Made by a program: the position numbers and the translations under genes | Notes under the pieces: model-generated | What the model was told of the DNA's origin: nothing | What the model saw: only the letters and a program-made list of their open reading frames with translations | The model's database searches: none | Shown here: in pieces, positions 1 through 9,346 of the stretch | How positions within the stretch are numbered: the stretch's first letter is position 1 | Layout: every line of letters starts with the position of its first letter | Origin: Paracoccus sp. PAMC 22219 | GTDB lineage: Bacteria > Pseudomonadota > Alphaproteobacteria > Rhodobacterales > Rhodobacteraceae | Length of the DNA: 42,545 nt | Direction of reading: 5' to 3' | Assembly (NCBI RefSeq): GCF_000787695.1 | Contig: NZ_BBPH01000049.1 | Span: forward strand, 1 to 42,545

Positions 1-425
1 CCTCAAACGACACAGCGTCTACGTGCTCCCAGATAGAACCACCCCGGGACACCGTCGACTATCCAGCGTAGGTGAGACCTGTCGGCCGCCTCAGGCGCAG
101 AATAGAGAGATCATGCTCTAAGGGAGGCCGGACCCACGCCAGCTAAATCCAGTGAGGGCACATCCATCTATGTCGCGCTGAGCGCGTCATATAGCCGTCC
201 CGTCCGGATAACTGACGCGCCTATCCCTTGCGGCTGCCTAGAACCGTTCGGCAATGATCCGGGTGAGCTGCTGATGGTCAGCTTCGAAGTTTTGGCGCTA
301 TCCAGAAACGGATTTTAAATTGAGCCAAATGATCGAACCGGGAATGAGGGCGGCATCAGCATCATGTTCCAGCGGACATATGAACTGATCAGTGCTTGCT
401 GAGTTGCTTAAAAAAGGAGGCTGTC
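1..425. other. Left-edge region without a recognised gene
   Basis: No convincing reading frame, tRNA or hairpin was seen here. The only interpretable signal is the Shine-Dalgarno sequence AAGGAGG at 414-420, which serves the ku gene starting at 426. The ku promoter must lie in this stretch but no clear -35/-10 pair was found. Confidence 0.4.
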
Positions 426-1285
426 ATGGCGTCACGTGCCGTCTGGACGGGTCAGCTGCGCCTGTCCCTTGTTGCCATTCCCGTCGAACTTCATGCGGCC
501 ACCAAGTCGGGGGCACGGGTGTCGTTCCGGCAGATCCACGGGCCTTCTGGGAAACCGGTCAAGTATGAAAAGACCGTAGCGGGAATGGGGCCGATCAAGG
601 CCGACGACATCCTGAAGGGTTACGATGTCGGGGACGGCGATTACCTGCTGCTTGACCCCGATGAGATCGACGCGATCAAGCTGGACACCAAAAAGACGTT
701 GGAGCTGGTCCAGTTCGTCGATCAGTCCGAGATCCCGCCGCTGTATTACAACAAGCCCTACTACGTCGTTCCGACCGATGATCTGGCCGAGGATGCCTAT
801 CGTGTCGTCCGCGACGCCTTGCGTGCCGAGAAGAAGACCGCGCTTGGGCAGCTGACGATGCGGGGGCGGGAATATCTGTGCGCTATCCGCCCCTGCGGCG
901 ACGGCCTGCTGCTGGAGACCCTGCGCTACGAGGATGAGATCCGCGAGGCCGAGCCGCTGTTCGCATCCATCGAGGACGCCGCCAGTGACAAGGACCTGCT
1001 GGAGGTCGCGACCCAGCTGATCCAGCGCAAATCGTCGCCGTTCAACGCCGAGGCCTTCAAGGATCATTATGACAAGGCGCTGCGCGACCTGATCGAGGCC
1101 AAGCGCAAGAACCGTAAGACCCCGCGCGCAAGGCGGGGGACGACGATGGCGGCCGACCCTCAGGCACCAACGTGGTCGATCTGATGTCGGCGTTGAAGGA
1201 CAGCCTGAAGAAAGATGGCGGCAAGGCCAAGGCGCCGGCCAGAAAGCCCGCCCGCAAGCCCCGGGCCAAGCCGAAATCTGCCTGA
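426..1285 (+). CDS. ku: DNA end-binding protein Ku (C-terminal tail frameshifted)
   Basis: Bacterial Ku binds double-strand DNA ends as a homodimer and recruits LigD for non-homologous end joining. The N-terminus (SRAVWTGQLRLSLVAIPVEL) and the core around PPLYYNKPYYV and YEDEIR are typical Ku. The start at 426 follows AAGGAGG by five bases, so an upstream in-frame start at 396 is unlikely. As written the frame stops at 1184 with an unrelated tail. Adding one G to the G5 run at 1135-1139 restores the usual Ku ending (NVVDLMSALK) and a lysine/alanine/proline-rich DNA-binding tail ending at 1285, about 286 residues, which is normal for the family. The restored stop overlaps the ligD start as TGATG, as expected for translational coupling, and this supports the restoration. 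The identity is certain; whether the shift is real or a sequence error is open. Confidence 0.93.
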
Positions 1286-3705
1286 TGGCGGGTCTGGGCC
1301 CCTATCTGGACAAGCGCGATTTCGGGGCCACACCCGAGCCATCGGCCGATGGCACGCCGTCGCGCCTTGGGCTGCGCTATTCGATGCAGAACCATGATGC
1401 GAGCCGGTTGCACTGGGACCTGCGGCTGGAATGGAACGGCGTGCTGCTGTCTTGGGCGGTGACCCGCGGGCCGTCCCTTGATCCCGCGGAAAAGCGGCTG
1501 GCGGTGCGGACCGAGGATCATCCGCTGTCCTACCTGACCTTCGAGGGCCAGATCCCAAAGGGGCATTACGGTGCGGGCACGGTGATGCTGTGGGATCTGG
1601 GCTGGTGGCAGCCGCTGGAGCCTGCCGCCCGGGGTCTGGCCAAGGGCCATCTGAAGTTCCGCCTGCACGGCCAGCGCATGACCGGCGACTGGAACCTGAT
1701 CCGCATGAAGGGCAAGGCGGCAGAGGCCAAGCGCGAGAATTGGCTGCTGGTCAAGATCGACGATGAGGCCGCCCTCCAACGCGATCCGGTCGCCCGCTAC
1801 AAGACCAGCGTATCGTCAGGGCGCAGCCTTGCGGCGATCAAGGCGAACAAGCCTGCCGCCTTGAAGGACCATTCCGGCATCCTGCCGCGCCATCATCCCG
1901 TGCAACTGGCGACGCTGACCGACGATCTGGCCGATGCCGCGACCCACTGGCACGAGTTGAAGCTGGACGGATATCGGGCGCAGGTGGCGCTTGGCGCAGG
2001 CGGGCCGCGCGTCTTCACCCGCGCCGGTCACGACTGGACCGACCGTTTTGCGGACCTGCTTTCCGCCTTGCGCGGGGTGCCCTGCAAATCGGCCTTGCTG
2101 GACGGCGAGATCGTCGCAGGCGCCGGGCTGCAGGGTTTTGGCACCCTGCAGGACGCGATCAAGGCGGGTGGACCGTTCCGGTATGTGGCGTTCGACCTGC
2201 TACATTTGGATGGACAGGATCTGACCGCCTTGCCGCTGGCCAAGCGCCGCAAGGCCCTGGAGCGCCTGCTTCGCCCCTTGCCGCCGATGGGGGCGCTGAC
2301 CCTGTCGCCCGTCATCCACGGCGCGGCAGACGAGGCCTTGGCGATGATCTGCGGCGCGGGCGGCGAGGGGGTGATCGCCAAGCGAACCGACGCCCCGTAC
2401 CGCGGTGGGCGCAGCCGCGAATGGCTGAAGATCAAATGCCGCCGGCAGGGCGAATTCCAGATTGTCGGCTGGCAGAAAAGCACCAGCCGCGGGCGGCCGT
2501 TCGCCTCCCTGACCGTGGCCGAACAGCGCGAGGACGGGCTGGCCTACATGGGCAAGGTTGGAACGGGCTTCGATGATGTCACCATGGCCGATCTGGCCCG
2601 TCGCATGGCACCCTTGACGCGCAAGACGCCGCCCGTGGATGCCCCCCGCCGCGAGGTGGCGGGCGTCACATGGATCGAACCCGAACTGGTCGCCAAGGTC
2701 GACTATGCCGAGACGACCGCGCAAGGCCGGTTGCGCCATGCGGTCTTTCTGGGACTGCGATCGGGCACCCCCGGCCCACGGCACGCCCCCTCGCCATCCG
2801 CAGGGAAGGATCGTCCGACCGTTGCAGGAATTTCGATTAGCAGCGGCGATCGGGTGATCTTTGACAAGCCTCGCCTGACCAAGGCCGGTTTGGCGGACTA
2901 CTATCTGGCCGCAGTCCCGCTGATGCTGCCCGACTTGGCGAACCGACCCCTGTCCCTGCTGCGCCTGCCCGACGGCATGGCAGGCGAGCGGTTCTTTCAG
3001 AAGCACCCCGGCAAGGGCTTTCCCGACGCACTGAAGGTTCAGGACATCGAGGATGCCGAAGGCGTCGCCACGCCCTATGCCTATGCCACCGATGCGGCGG
3101 GGATCATCGGCGCGGTCCAGATGGGCACGGTTGAATTCCACATCTGGGGCGCGCGCTGCGACCGGTTGGACCGGCCCGACCGGCTGGTCTTCGATCTGGA
3201 TCCCGACGAGGGGCTGAGCTTTGCCGCGACCCGCCGGGCCGCGCTGGACCTGCACGACCGGCTGGCCGGTCTGGGATTGGCCTCGTGGGCCATGCTGTCG
3301 GGGGGCAAGGGCATCCACATCATCGTGCCGCTACGCAGACAGGCCAGTTGGGATACCGTCAAGCTGTTCAGCCGCGGCGTGGCGATGCTGGCCGCCGGAT
3401 CCCAGCCTGACCGGTTCACCGCCGAGATGTCCAAGGCGAAACGCACGGGCCGCATCTTCATCGACTGGCTACGCAACGAACGCGGCGCTACGGCCATCGC
3501 CCCCTTTTCGGTCCGCGCCCGCCCCGGTGCCCCGGTGGCCTGTCCGGTCAGCTGGGATGAGCTGCCGCGCATCCGCAAGGCCTCGGCCTTCTCGACCAGA
3601 CAAGCGCTCGACCGGGGTTGGGCCGATGTCCTCCCACCCCCACCGCAGGGTCTGACGGCAACGGTGATTGAGGCACTGGATCGCGCCCTGCGCGACATGT
3701 CTTAG
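1285..3705 (+). CDS. ligD: ATP-dependent DNA ligase LigD (phosphoesterase-ligase-polymerase)
   Basis: Multifunctional NHEJ enzyme of 806 residues that trims, fills and seals DNA ends brought together by Ku. Domains in order: a 3'-phosphoesterase (about residues 15-180, with H37, H43, D45 and H94 matching the metal/phosphate-binding pattern); an ATP-dependent ligase (about 195-490, adenylated lysine K226 in ELKLDGYR, and EGVIAKR); and an archaeo-eukaryotic primase-type polymerase (about 520-800, metal-binding D637 and D639 in FDLDPDEG, and SGGKGIHI). The PE-LIG-POL order is that of Pseudomonas; Mycobacterium has POL-PE-LIG. The ATG at 1285 overlaps the restored ku stop, so the two genes form one operon. 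No truncation or missing catalytic residue was seen. Confidence 0.95.
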   Translation: MAGLGPYLDKRDFGATPEPSADGTPSRLGLRYSMQNHDASRLHWDLRLEWNGVLLSWAVTRGPSLDPAEKRLAVRTEDHPLSYLTFEGQIPKGHYGAGTVMLWDLGWWQPLEPAARGLAKGHLKFRLHGQRMTGDWNLIRMKGKAAEAKRENWLLVKIDDEAALQRDPVARYKTSVSSGRSLAAIKANKPAALKDHSGILPRHHPVQLATLTDDLADAATHWHELKLDGYRAQVALGAGGPRVFTRAGHDWTDRFADLLSALRGVPCKSALLDGEIVAGAGLQGFGTLQDAIKAGGPFRYVAFDLLHLDGQDLTALPLAKRRKALERLLRPLPPMGALTLSPVIHGAADEALAMICGAGGEGVIAKRTDAPYRGGRSREWLKIKCRRQGEFQIVGWQKSTSRGRPFASLTVAEQREDGLAYMGKVGTGFDDVTMADLARRMAPLTRKTPPVDAPRREVAGVTWIEPELVAKVDYAETTAQGRLRHAVFLGLRSGTPGPRHAPSPSAGKDRPTVAGISISSGDRVIFDKPRLTKAGLADYYLAAVPLMLPDLANRPLSLLRLPDGMAGERFFQKHPGKGFPDALKVQDIEDAEGVATPYAYATDAAGIIGAVQMGTVEFHIWGARCDRLDRPDRLVFDLDPDEGLSFAATRRAALDLHDRLAGLGLASWAMLSGGKGIHIIVPLRRQASWDTVKLFSRGVAMLAAGSQPDRFTAEMSKAKRTGRIFIDWLRNERGATAIAPFSVRARPGAPVACPVSWDELPRIRKASAFSTRQALDRGWADVLPPPPQGLTATVIEALDRALRDMS

Positions 3706-3907
3706 CTGGGTAACTCGCCTGCTCCATCGAACGCCGCGGCGCGCCACGTTGGTGTGTCAATCGTTTGACGTCCCCCGTCATTATGACCTGCTTCCCGAAG
3801 CGTCCCCACCTTCATATAGCGTTTGCTTCACACCGAAGACGCAGGTGACATGAGGATAAGCCGCTTCGACCTTGGCAGACCCGGCATTCAGCCGACGGAC
3901 AGCCATC

Positions 3908-5035
3908 TCAGTTCCGAGCGCTCATCTTCCGAAGCTTCCACAAGCTGGCCCCAAGAAGGATGATTGCCATGATGGCGTCCGACTTGGGCGACGGCGCGAC
4001 TTCCGTATTGTTCCTTGCCGTGGAGACCCCGACCGGACCGGCGGTCCGTGTTCCGTCGCTTTCATGTACCGACTCACCGGGCGGCGGAGTGTCAGCCTTT
4101 ACAGCGTTGCGCTGACCCATTGGTTCGGGGGCACCGGTGGTCGTGTCCTGCGAGGTCTGCTGTTCGATCTCGGCGTTCAGCTCCGCTCCGGCCAGAACGA
4201 TGAACGCCGAGAGCCACATCCAGGTCAGGAGCATGATGACCCCGCCCAACGTCCCGTAAGTCTCAGTGTAGTCGTCGAAGTTCTGGACGTAGAGGGAAAA
4301 TGCCGCCGTGCCCAGGATCCACAGGATCGTGGCGGCCACGGCGCCGACGCTGACCCATCGCCACTTGGGATCGGCGCGCGACGGGCCGAACCGATATATC
4401 GCGGCAAGCCCGATCATGGTCAGCACCGCCATCACCGGCCATTTCAGCCATTCGGCGGCAGTTTCCAGTGCCGGCGACAGCGGCAGGAATGCGATGACCG
4501 AGGGCAGCACGATTAGCAGCGCGATCCCCACCGCCAGACCCAGGATGGAGCATACCGTGATCAGCAGCGCGCTCAGATACAGCTTGATGAACCCACGGGT
4601 CTCCTCCTCGTCATAGGCGATGTTCAGCCCTTCCATCAGGGTCATGACGCCCTTCATGGCACCATAGATCGCGATGGCCACACCGAACACGGCGACAAGG
4701 CCCGTTGCAGTTTCGTCTCCGCTGGTGACCTTCAGAACCTGTTCCTGAAGCACCGCCCCGGCGCTTTCCGGGATCAGGGCCATGACCGTGTCCAGCTGGC
4801 TGGCGATATCGGCGGGATCCAGGACCAGACCCGCGATGGAAATCAGCGCGGCAAGGGCCGGGAACACCGACAGCAGCGCGTAGAACGCAATGCCCGCCGA
4901 CACGACAGAGATATGGTCGCTGGCGATCTCGGTCTTGACGCGGAGAAGGATCTGCTTCCATTCCGCCATGGAGAAGCGTGTCGGAGAGGCTGTCCCCTTC
5001 TGATCTGTAGAAAGGGTCGTCTTGGTACGGGGCAC
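3908..5035 (-). CDS. YihY/BrkB-family inner membrane protein
   Basis: Predicted polytopic inner membrane protein of 375 residues in the YihY/UPF0761 (formerly BrkB) family. The hallmark segment near the N-terminus (SAGIAFYALLSVFPALAAL) and about six hydrophobic helices fill residues 45-290. The acidic, Thr/Pro-rich C-terminal tail (about 295-350) is unlike a membrane domain and ends in a short hydrophobic/basic stretch. The start is GTG at 5035, preceded by GGAGAA about six bases upstream; a downstream ATG (MAEWKQ) is possible. The gene is convergent with ligD. The biochemical role of the family is not established, and the old ribonuclease BN label for YihY is considered incorrect. Confidence 0.85.
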   Translation of the reverse strand: MPRTKTTLSTDQKGTASPTRFSMAEWKQILLRVKTEIASDHISVVSAGIAFYALLSVFPALAALISIAGLVLDPADIASQLDTVMALIPESAGAVLQEQVLKVTSGDETATGLVAVFGVAIAIYGAMKGVMTLMEGLNIAYDEEETRGFIKLYLSALLITVCSILGLAVGIALLIVLPSVIAFLPLSPALETAAEWLKWPVMAVLTMIGLAAIYRFGPSRADPKWRWVSVGAVAATILWILGTAAFSLYVQNFDDYTETYGTLGGVIMLLTWMWLSAFIVLAGAELNAEIEQQTSQDTTTGAPEPMGQRNAVKADTPPPGESVHESDGTRTAGPVGVSTARNNTEVAPSPKSDAIMAIILLGASLWKLRKMSARN

Positions 5036-5652
5036 ATGGTTCTCCAGCGCTGAAATGGGTAGGATTGGCAGGTGCGCAAGCTCACGAACCCGTCATCCGT
5101 GCTGACGTAAGGCGATCACCGCGACCAGGGTTCCTCTAGCAATTGACGTCCTGCCCGGCCGGTGCTCTGTCGAACCGTCGTGTCGCCGCTGGTGGTCGGC
5201 CCAAACCGGGCAACATATGTGCGTCCAGCCTGTCGCCAGGCTCCTGCCGCGACCGGTCGATGCCAAGGCCGGGGCATAGGTGACGTGACATCACCCGGCG
5301 GCATACCGGCCTGCAATGTTGCGAAGAACTGGAACAATCGCGGCATCCTCTTGTTGGACCCCTGCTCAATCACCGGTCCAGCGCAGAAAGAAAGCCCGGC
5401 CATGCATCCCCATTCTGGCAAAAAGCCCTCGCGACCGTCCAGGTCCGAACCGGCCGATACGCATGAGGCAGCCGGGCATTCCTGATGCGTCGGCACTCCA
5501 TGCAGATGGGCCTCATGGCTGACAGTACATCGGACGTCACGCTGGACGGGCAGCCGCATCTTCCGTCGACGGCAGGCGACCCGATCGAACCGCGACAGAA
5601 ACAATCGCAGCGCCGGACCACCGGTGCTTCATAGCTTTGGGAAAGGACTGTC
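5036..5652. other. 617-bp intergenic region, no supported gene
   Basis: This region separates the divergent YihY-type gene and SRPBCC gene. Open frames occur on both strands (the longest, 5116-5604 minus, gives 162 residues), but none has a good ribosome-binding site, a recognisable family or natural amino-acid composition. It presumably holds the promoters of both flanking genes; no convincing promoter was identified. Confidence 0.4.
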
Positions 5653-6309
5653 ATGCCCCATCATGATCATCTCGACCGCGTCCATGGAAACAACCGGCCG
5701 CCCGCTTCCGGTATCGGTCTAGGCGCGGTACTGGGCCTCTTCCTGGCCGCTGCCGGCACCGGCTATCTGCTGACCCGCCAGCCCGAACGGCGACCTGCCG
5801 ACAACGCCCCCCGGCGCACCGTCAAGCATGGCACGTCGGGTCGCTTTGCGCTGACAGGCCGCACCGTGACCATCGCCCGCCCCAAGGACGAGATCTACGC
5901 CTTCTGGCGTCAGTTCGGAAACCTGGCCGGCGTGATGGAGAACGTCCACTCGGTCTCGACCGAGGGCGACATCACCCGCTGGACCCTGCGTGGTCCCGGC
6001 AGCGACATCACCCTACGTACCCGCATCACCGAGGACCGCCCCGGAGATGTGATCGCATGGGCCTCGACCGACGGCTCCGACATCGAGACCACCGGCCGGG
6101 TGCTGTTCCGCGATGCGCCGGGCAATCGCGGCACCGAGGTCACCGCGCTGATCGCCTATATGCCGCCGATGGGGGCACTTGGCCGGGTCGTGGCCAAGCT
6201 GTTCCAGGCCGACCCCGCGATCCAGGGTCGCCGCGACCTGAAGCGGCTGAAGATGTTCTTAGAGACCGGCGAGATCGCCACCCCCCTTAACCGCAGACAG
6301 GAGGCCTGA
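5653..6309 (+). CDS. Membrane-anchored SRPBCC (cyclase/dehydrase-like) protein
   Basis: A 218-residue protein with one N-terminal membrane helix (about residues 20-40) followed by an SRPBCC/polyketide-cyclase-like fold (about 65-205). The family pattern is visible in RTVTIARPKDEIYAFWRQF, the VHSVSTEGD strand and the C-terminal helix ending in LKRLKMFLETGEI. These folds bind hydrophobic ligands; no catalytic activity can be assigned. The start ATG has AAAGGA about seven bases upstream. Only three bases separate it from the zinc alcohol dehydrogenase that follows, so they are probably co-transcribed. Such SRPBCC/Zn-ADH pairs occur in general-stress gene sets of alphaproteobacteria, which fits the nearby ku-ligD, but no regulatory site was seen. 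Confidence 0.8.
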   Translation: MPHHDHLDRVHGNNRPPASGIGLGAVLGLFLAAAGTGYLLTRQPERRPADNAPRRTVKHGTSGRFALTGRTVTIARPKDEIYAFWRQFGNLAGVMENVHSVSTEGDITRWTLRGPGSDITLRTRITEDRPGDVIAWASTDGSDIETTGRVLFRDAPGNRGTEVTALIAYMPPMGALGRVVAKLFQADPAIQGRRDLKRLKMFLETGEIATPLNRRQEA

Positions 6310-6312
6310 TCC

Positions 6313-7482
6313 ATGCGCGCACTCACATGGCACGGCAAGCACGACGTCCGCGTCGAGACGATGCCCGATCCGCAGATCGTCAACCCCCGCGATGCGATCA
6401 TCCAAGTCACCTCGACCGCGATCTGCGGGTCCGACCTGCACCTGTTCGACGGGGTGATCCCCGGCATGCAGGCGGGCGACATTCTGGGTCATGAGTTCAT
6501 GGGTCGGGTTGTCGATGTCGGCCCCGGCAGCACGCTGAAGGTCGGCCAACGAGTCGTGGTGCCCTTCACCATTTCCTGTGGGTCGTGCTTCTTCTGCCAG
6601 CGGGCGCAGTTCTCGGCCTGCGACAACTCGAACCCCGCCGACAAGCAGGACCTGACCGAAACCATGTTCGGCCATGCGGCCGCCGGCCTGTTTGGCTACA
6701 GTCACCTGACGGGCGGTTATCCGGGTGGACAGGCGGAGTATGTCCGCGTGCCGTTCTCCGACGTGGGTCCCATCGTCATCCCCGAAGGCATGGACGACGA
6801 TGAGGTCCTGTTCCTGTCCGACATCCTGCCCACCGGCTGGATGGCCGCCGACAACGCCGATATCGAACCCGATGACACCGTCGTGGTCTGGGGCTGCGGT
6901 CCGGTCGGGCTGTTCGCGATCCAGGCTGCACGGCTGATGGGCGCGGCACGCGTGATCGCCATCGACCATTATCCCAACCGCCTGGCCCTGGCCCGCCGGA
7001 TGGGAGCCGAGGTGATCGACTCCAAGCAGACCTCGGTGCTGGAGGCGATCATGGAGATGACCGGTGGCATCGGTGCGGACGCGGTCATTGACGCGGTCGG
7101 CATGGAGGCGCACGGCTTTGCCTTGGATACCGTGATGGACAATCTCAAGCAGGCCGTCGGCGTCGGTGTGGACAGCGGTCACGCGCTGCGCGAGGCACTG
7201 ATGGCCGTGCGCAAGGGCGGGCGTGTGTCGATCCCCGGCGTCTATGTCGGCTTCATGGACAAGTTCCCGCTTGGTGCACTGATGCAGAAGGGGTTGCAGC
7301 TGCGCACCGGCCAGACCCATGTGCAGGCCTATACCCACGACCTGCTGCGCCGCATTCAGGAAGGTGAACTAGACACGACCTTCATGATCTCTCATCGCCT
7401 TCCTCTGGAGGACGCAGCCAAGGGCTATGACGGGTTCCGCTGGAACCAGAACGACTGGACCAAGGTCGTGCTGAAGACGTGA
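6313..7482 (+). CDS. Zinc-dependent alcohol dehydrogenase (formaldehyde dehydrogenase-like)
   Basis: Medium-chain dehydrogenase of 389 residues. Catalytic zinc ligands C38 and H60-E61 (GHEF) and a structural zinc site C89-x2-C92-x2-C95-x7-C103 are intact. The nucleotide site is G194-C-G-P-V-G199, with D218 after the second strand, indicating NAD rather than NADP. The extended loop after the structural zinc site and total length resemble the glutathione-dependent formaldehyde dehydrogenase-like branch (PF08240/PF00107), often annotated only as zinc-dependent alcohol dehydrogenase. The physiological substrate cannot be told from sequence. It lies three bases after the SRPBCC gene and is followed by a strong hairpin. 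Confidence 0.88.
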   Translation: MRALTWHGKHDVRVETMPDPQIVNPRDAIIQVTSTAICGSDLHLFDGVIPGMQAGDILGHEFMGRVVDVGPGSTLKVGQRVVVPFTISCGSCFFCQRAQFSACDNSNPADKQDLTETMFGHAAAGLFGYSHLTGGYPGGQAEYVRVPFSDVGPIVIPEGMDDDEVLFLSDILPTGWMAADNADIEPDDTVVVWGCGPVGLFAIQAARLMGAARVIAIDHYPNRLALARRMGAEVIDSKQTSVLEAIMEMTGGIGADAVIDAVGMEAHGFALDTVMDNLKQAVGVGVDSGHALREALMAVRKGGRVSIPGVYVGFMDKFPLGALMQKGLQLRTGQTHVQAYTHDLLRRIQEGELDTTFMISHRLPLEDAAKGYDGFRWNQNDWTKVVLKT

Positions 7483-7520
7483 CCGACGCGCGCCGGCAGG
7501 GATCGACTTCTTAAGACTGC

Positions 7521-7566
7521 ATCCCCGGATCGATGCGCCCTTGGCTTGGCGCGACCATCCGGGGAT
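7521..7566 (+). terminator. Strong two-tier hairpin between convergent genes, probable terminator
   Basis: ATCCCCGGAT at 7521-7530 is the exact inverted complement of ATCCGGGGAT at 7557-7566. Inside it, GCGCC (7535-7539) pairs with GGCGC (7548-7552) around an eight-base loop. The element sits 39 bases after the zinc alcohol dehydrogenase and before the convergent iron alcohol dehydrogenase. The following T-tract is short (AGTTTCT), so termination is inferred from position and stem strength. Confidence 0.55.
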
Positions 7567-7721
7567 AGTTTCTCCCATGTCCCTGCCGCACTCCACCTCG
7601 CGTTCAGCCGCAACGAGGGTTCCTGCCCCATGGATTGGACGATGGCCAACTTTTTGCGCGCGGCGGCTATCGGGACTGACCTCAGGCTGTCACGCCTTGT
7701 ACTGAGAATAGCCAAAATTGT

Positions 7722-8888
7722 TCAGAACTCTTGCCGGTACATTGCCAACGCATCGGCTTGGGTTACTTCGACAGGGTTGTTCATCAGCAATCGCGTCTGC
7801 AGCATCGCATCCTCGGCCAGGCGTGGGAGACTGTCCTCCGGGACGTTGCAATCGCGCAGCCGCCGGGGAGCGCCGGAACAGTTCATCAAATCCTCCATGA
7901 ATTCGACGAATGCCGTTGCGCGAGCTTCGACGCTGGCGCTGGATGCGCGAAGAACAACATCAGTCAGCTCGGCGTAGAGGGGTCCGGCGACCCCCATGTT
8001 GTGGCGCAGCACGGGGCCTAGCATCAGCGCATTGGTCAGGCCGTGCGGCAGGTGAAAATGTCCTCCAAGCGGATAGGCAAGGGCATGAACGGCTCCGACG
8101 GGACTGTTCGAGAACGCCTGTCCGGCCAGTGTCGCCCCCAACAGCATCGCCTCACGTGCCTGTCTGTTCTGGCCATCGTCGCACGCGGTGATCAGGTTCG
8201 CGGCCATCAGGCGCAGGGCTTCCTTTGCCAGGAGGTCAGACAGGGGGTTCTTTCTGAGTCTGCCGGTGAATGCTTCGATGGCATGCACCATCGCGTCGAT
8301 CCCGGTGGCCGCGGTCTGCAGGGGCGGCAGGCCAATCGTCAGCTGAGCGTCCAGCAGAACGCGATCGGCGTACAGCTGTCGTGCAACGATCCCCATCTTG
8401 GTCGTTGCGCCGGTAGTCAGGATCGTAATGTTCGTGACCTCGGAGCCTGTGCCCGCAGTCGTGGGAACCTGGACCAGCGGCACCCGTGCGCCAGTCACCT
8501 TTCCGATGCCGTACATGTCGGCCAGTGCCTGGTCCGAGGAGATCATCACGGCGGCAAGCTTTGCAACGTCCATCGAAGAGCCACCGCCAAACCCCATGAC
8601 GATGTCAGAGCCTGCATCCTTGGCCATCGTCGTGCATGCGGTCATCACATCTTCCGGCGGGTCGGCGACGACATCGTCGAAGACGGTTATCTCGAACCCT
8701 GCCGACTGGAGCGATGCCTTGGCGGGATCCAGAAGACCGGACTGATGCAGGAAGCGGTCAGTAACGATCAGCAGCTTGCGCTGCACAAACCACTCCGACA
8801 ACGATGTCCCAAGGCGCTGCGCGCCGCCCCACTCGACGAGGATTCCAGCCGCCGTGTCGAAATTGAATGGTCCAAGTTTCGAATTCAT
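7722..8888 (-). CDS. Iron-containing (group III) alcohol dehydrogenase
   Basis: Fe-ADH family protein of 388 residues (PF00465). It has the cofactor motif GGGSSMD at 101-107, PTTAGTGSE at 142-150, and four metal ligands D198, H202, H268 and H282, spaced as in E. coli FucO (D196, H200, H263, H277). It would interconvert a small alcohol or polyol and an aldehyde or ketone using NAD(H). The start ATG has AGGAGGGGG about seven bases upstream. It is on the same strand as lacI and a small ORF, next to a polyol/ketose-type ABC and kinase operon, so it may supply an oxidation or reduction step there. That link is inference; the substrate is unknown. Confidence 0.88.
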   Translation of the reverse strand: MNSKLGPFNFDTAAGILVEWGGAQRLGTSLSEWFVQRKLLIVTDRFLHQSGLLDPAKASLQSAGFEITVFDDVVADPPEDVMTACTTMAKDAGSDIVMGFGGGSSMDVAKLAAVMISSDQALADMYGIGKVTGARVPLVQVPTTAGTGSEVTNITILTTGATTKMGIVARQLYADRVLLDAQLTIGLPPLQTAATGIDAMVHAIEAFTGRLRKNPLSDLLAKEALRLMAANLITACDDGQNRQAREAMLLGATLAGQAFSNSPVGAVHALAYPLGGHFHLPHGLTNALMLGPVLRHNMGVAGPLYAELTDVVLRASSASVEARATAFVEFMEDLMNCSGAPRRLRDCNVPEDSLPRLAEDAMLQTRLLMNNPVEVTQADALAMYRQEF

Positions 8889-9006
8889 TACTGCGCCCCC
8901 TCCTGAACTAAGTCTTTCACACCTGACGTTCTTGGTGCCGCCTTAAGGATGCATCTCCCGCACAGCGTGCGCCTCCAGACATGCTAAGAATTGACCGCTG
9001 CAGGAT

Positions 9007-9306
9007 CTACTCATCTCTCCGCTGCCGGCCCCCCGCCCGACGCACGACATCATCCAGGCCCGACATTGCGGTATCCAGATCGGCCATGATCCGGTCAAGC
9101 TGGCCCTCGTCACGTTCCTCCTGCAACTGACCCGATCGATCGCTCGGCTTCAAGTGTCCGCGCGGCCGCTCGCGGTCGGCAAACACACTGCCACGAACCG
9201 CCCTTGCCCCTCCCGCATGGCCCATCCGCGCGGCGAGGAAGGGAAGCGCCCAGAACCGGGAGGCGTGACGGGTCTGGAGGAGATATTCTCTGCGCGTCAA
9301 GATCAC
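9007..9306 (-). CDS. Small hypothetical protein between lacI and the Fe-ADH gene
   Basis: A 99-residue frame starting with GTG at 9306, seven bases after a full AGGAGG, which is the main reason to accept it. The first 40 residues are basic with a weakly hydrophobic stretch (FWALPFLAARMG). The second half is highly charged and probably helical (QLQEERDEGQLDRIMADLD). No family is recognised. It lies 40 bases downstream of lacI on the same strand. Confidence 0.45.
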   Translation of the reverse strand: MILTRREYLLQTRHASRFWALPFLAARMGHAGGARAVRGSVFADRERPRGHLKPSDRSGQLQEERDEGQLDRIMADLDTAMSGLDDVVRRAGGRQRRDE

Positions 9307-9346
9307 AGGTGAGCCTCCTAGCGGGACAATTGCCCCGTCGATGTGC

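Noticed and set aside
5116..5604. 162-residue minus-strand ORF in the intergenic region
   Set aside because: No ribosome-binding site, odd composition rich in Cys, Arg and Pro, no recognisable family, and comparable open frames on the other strand.
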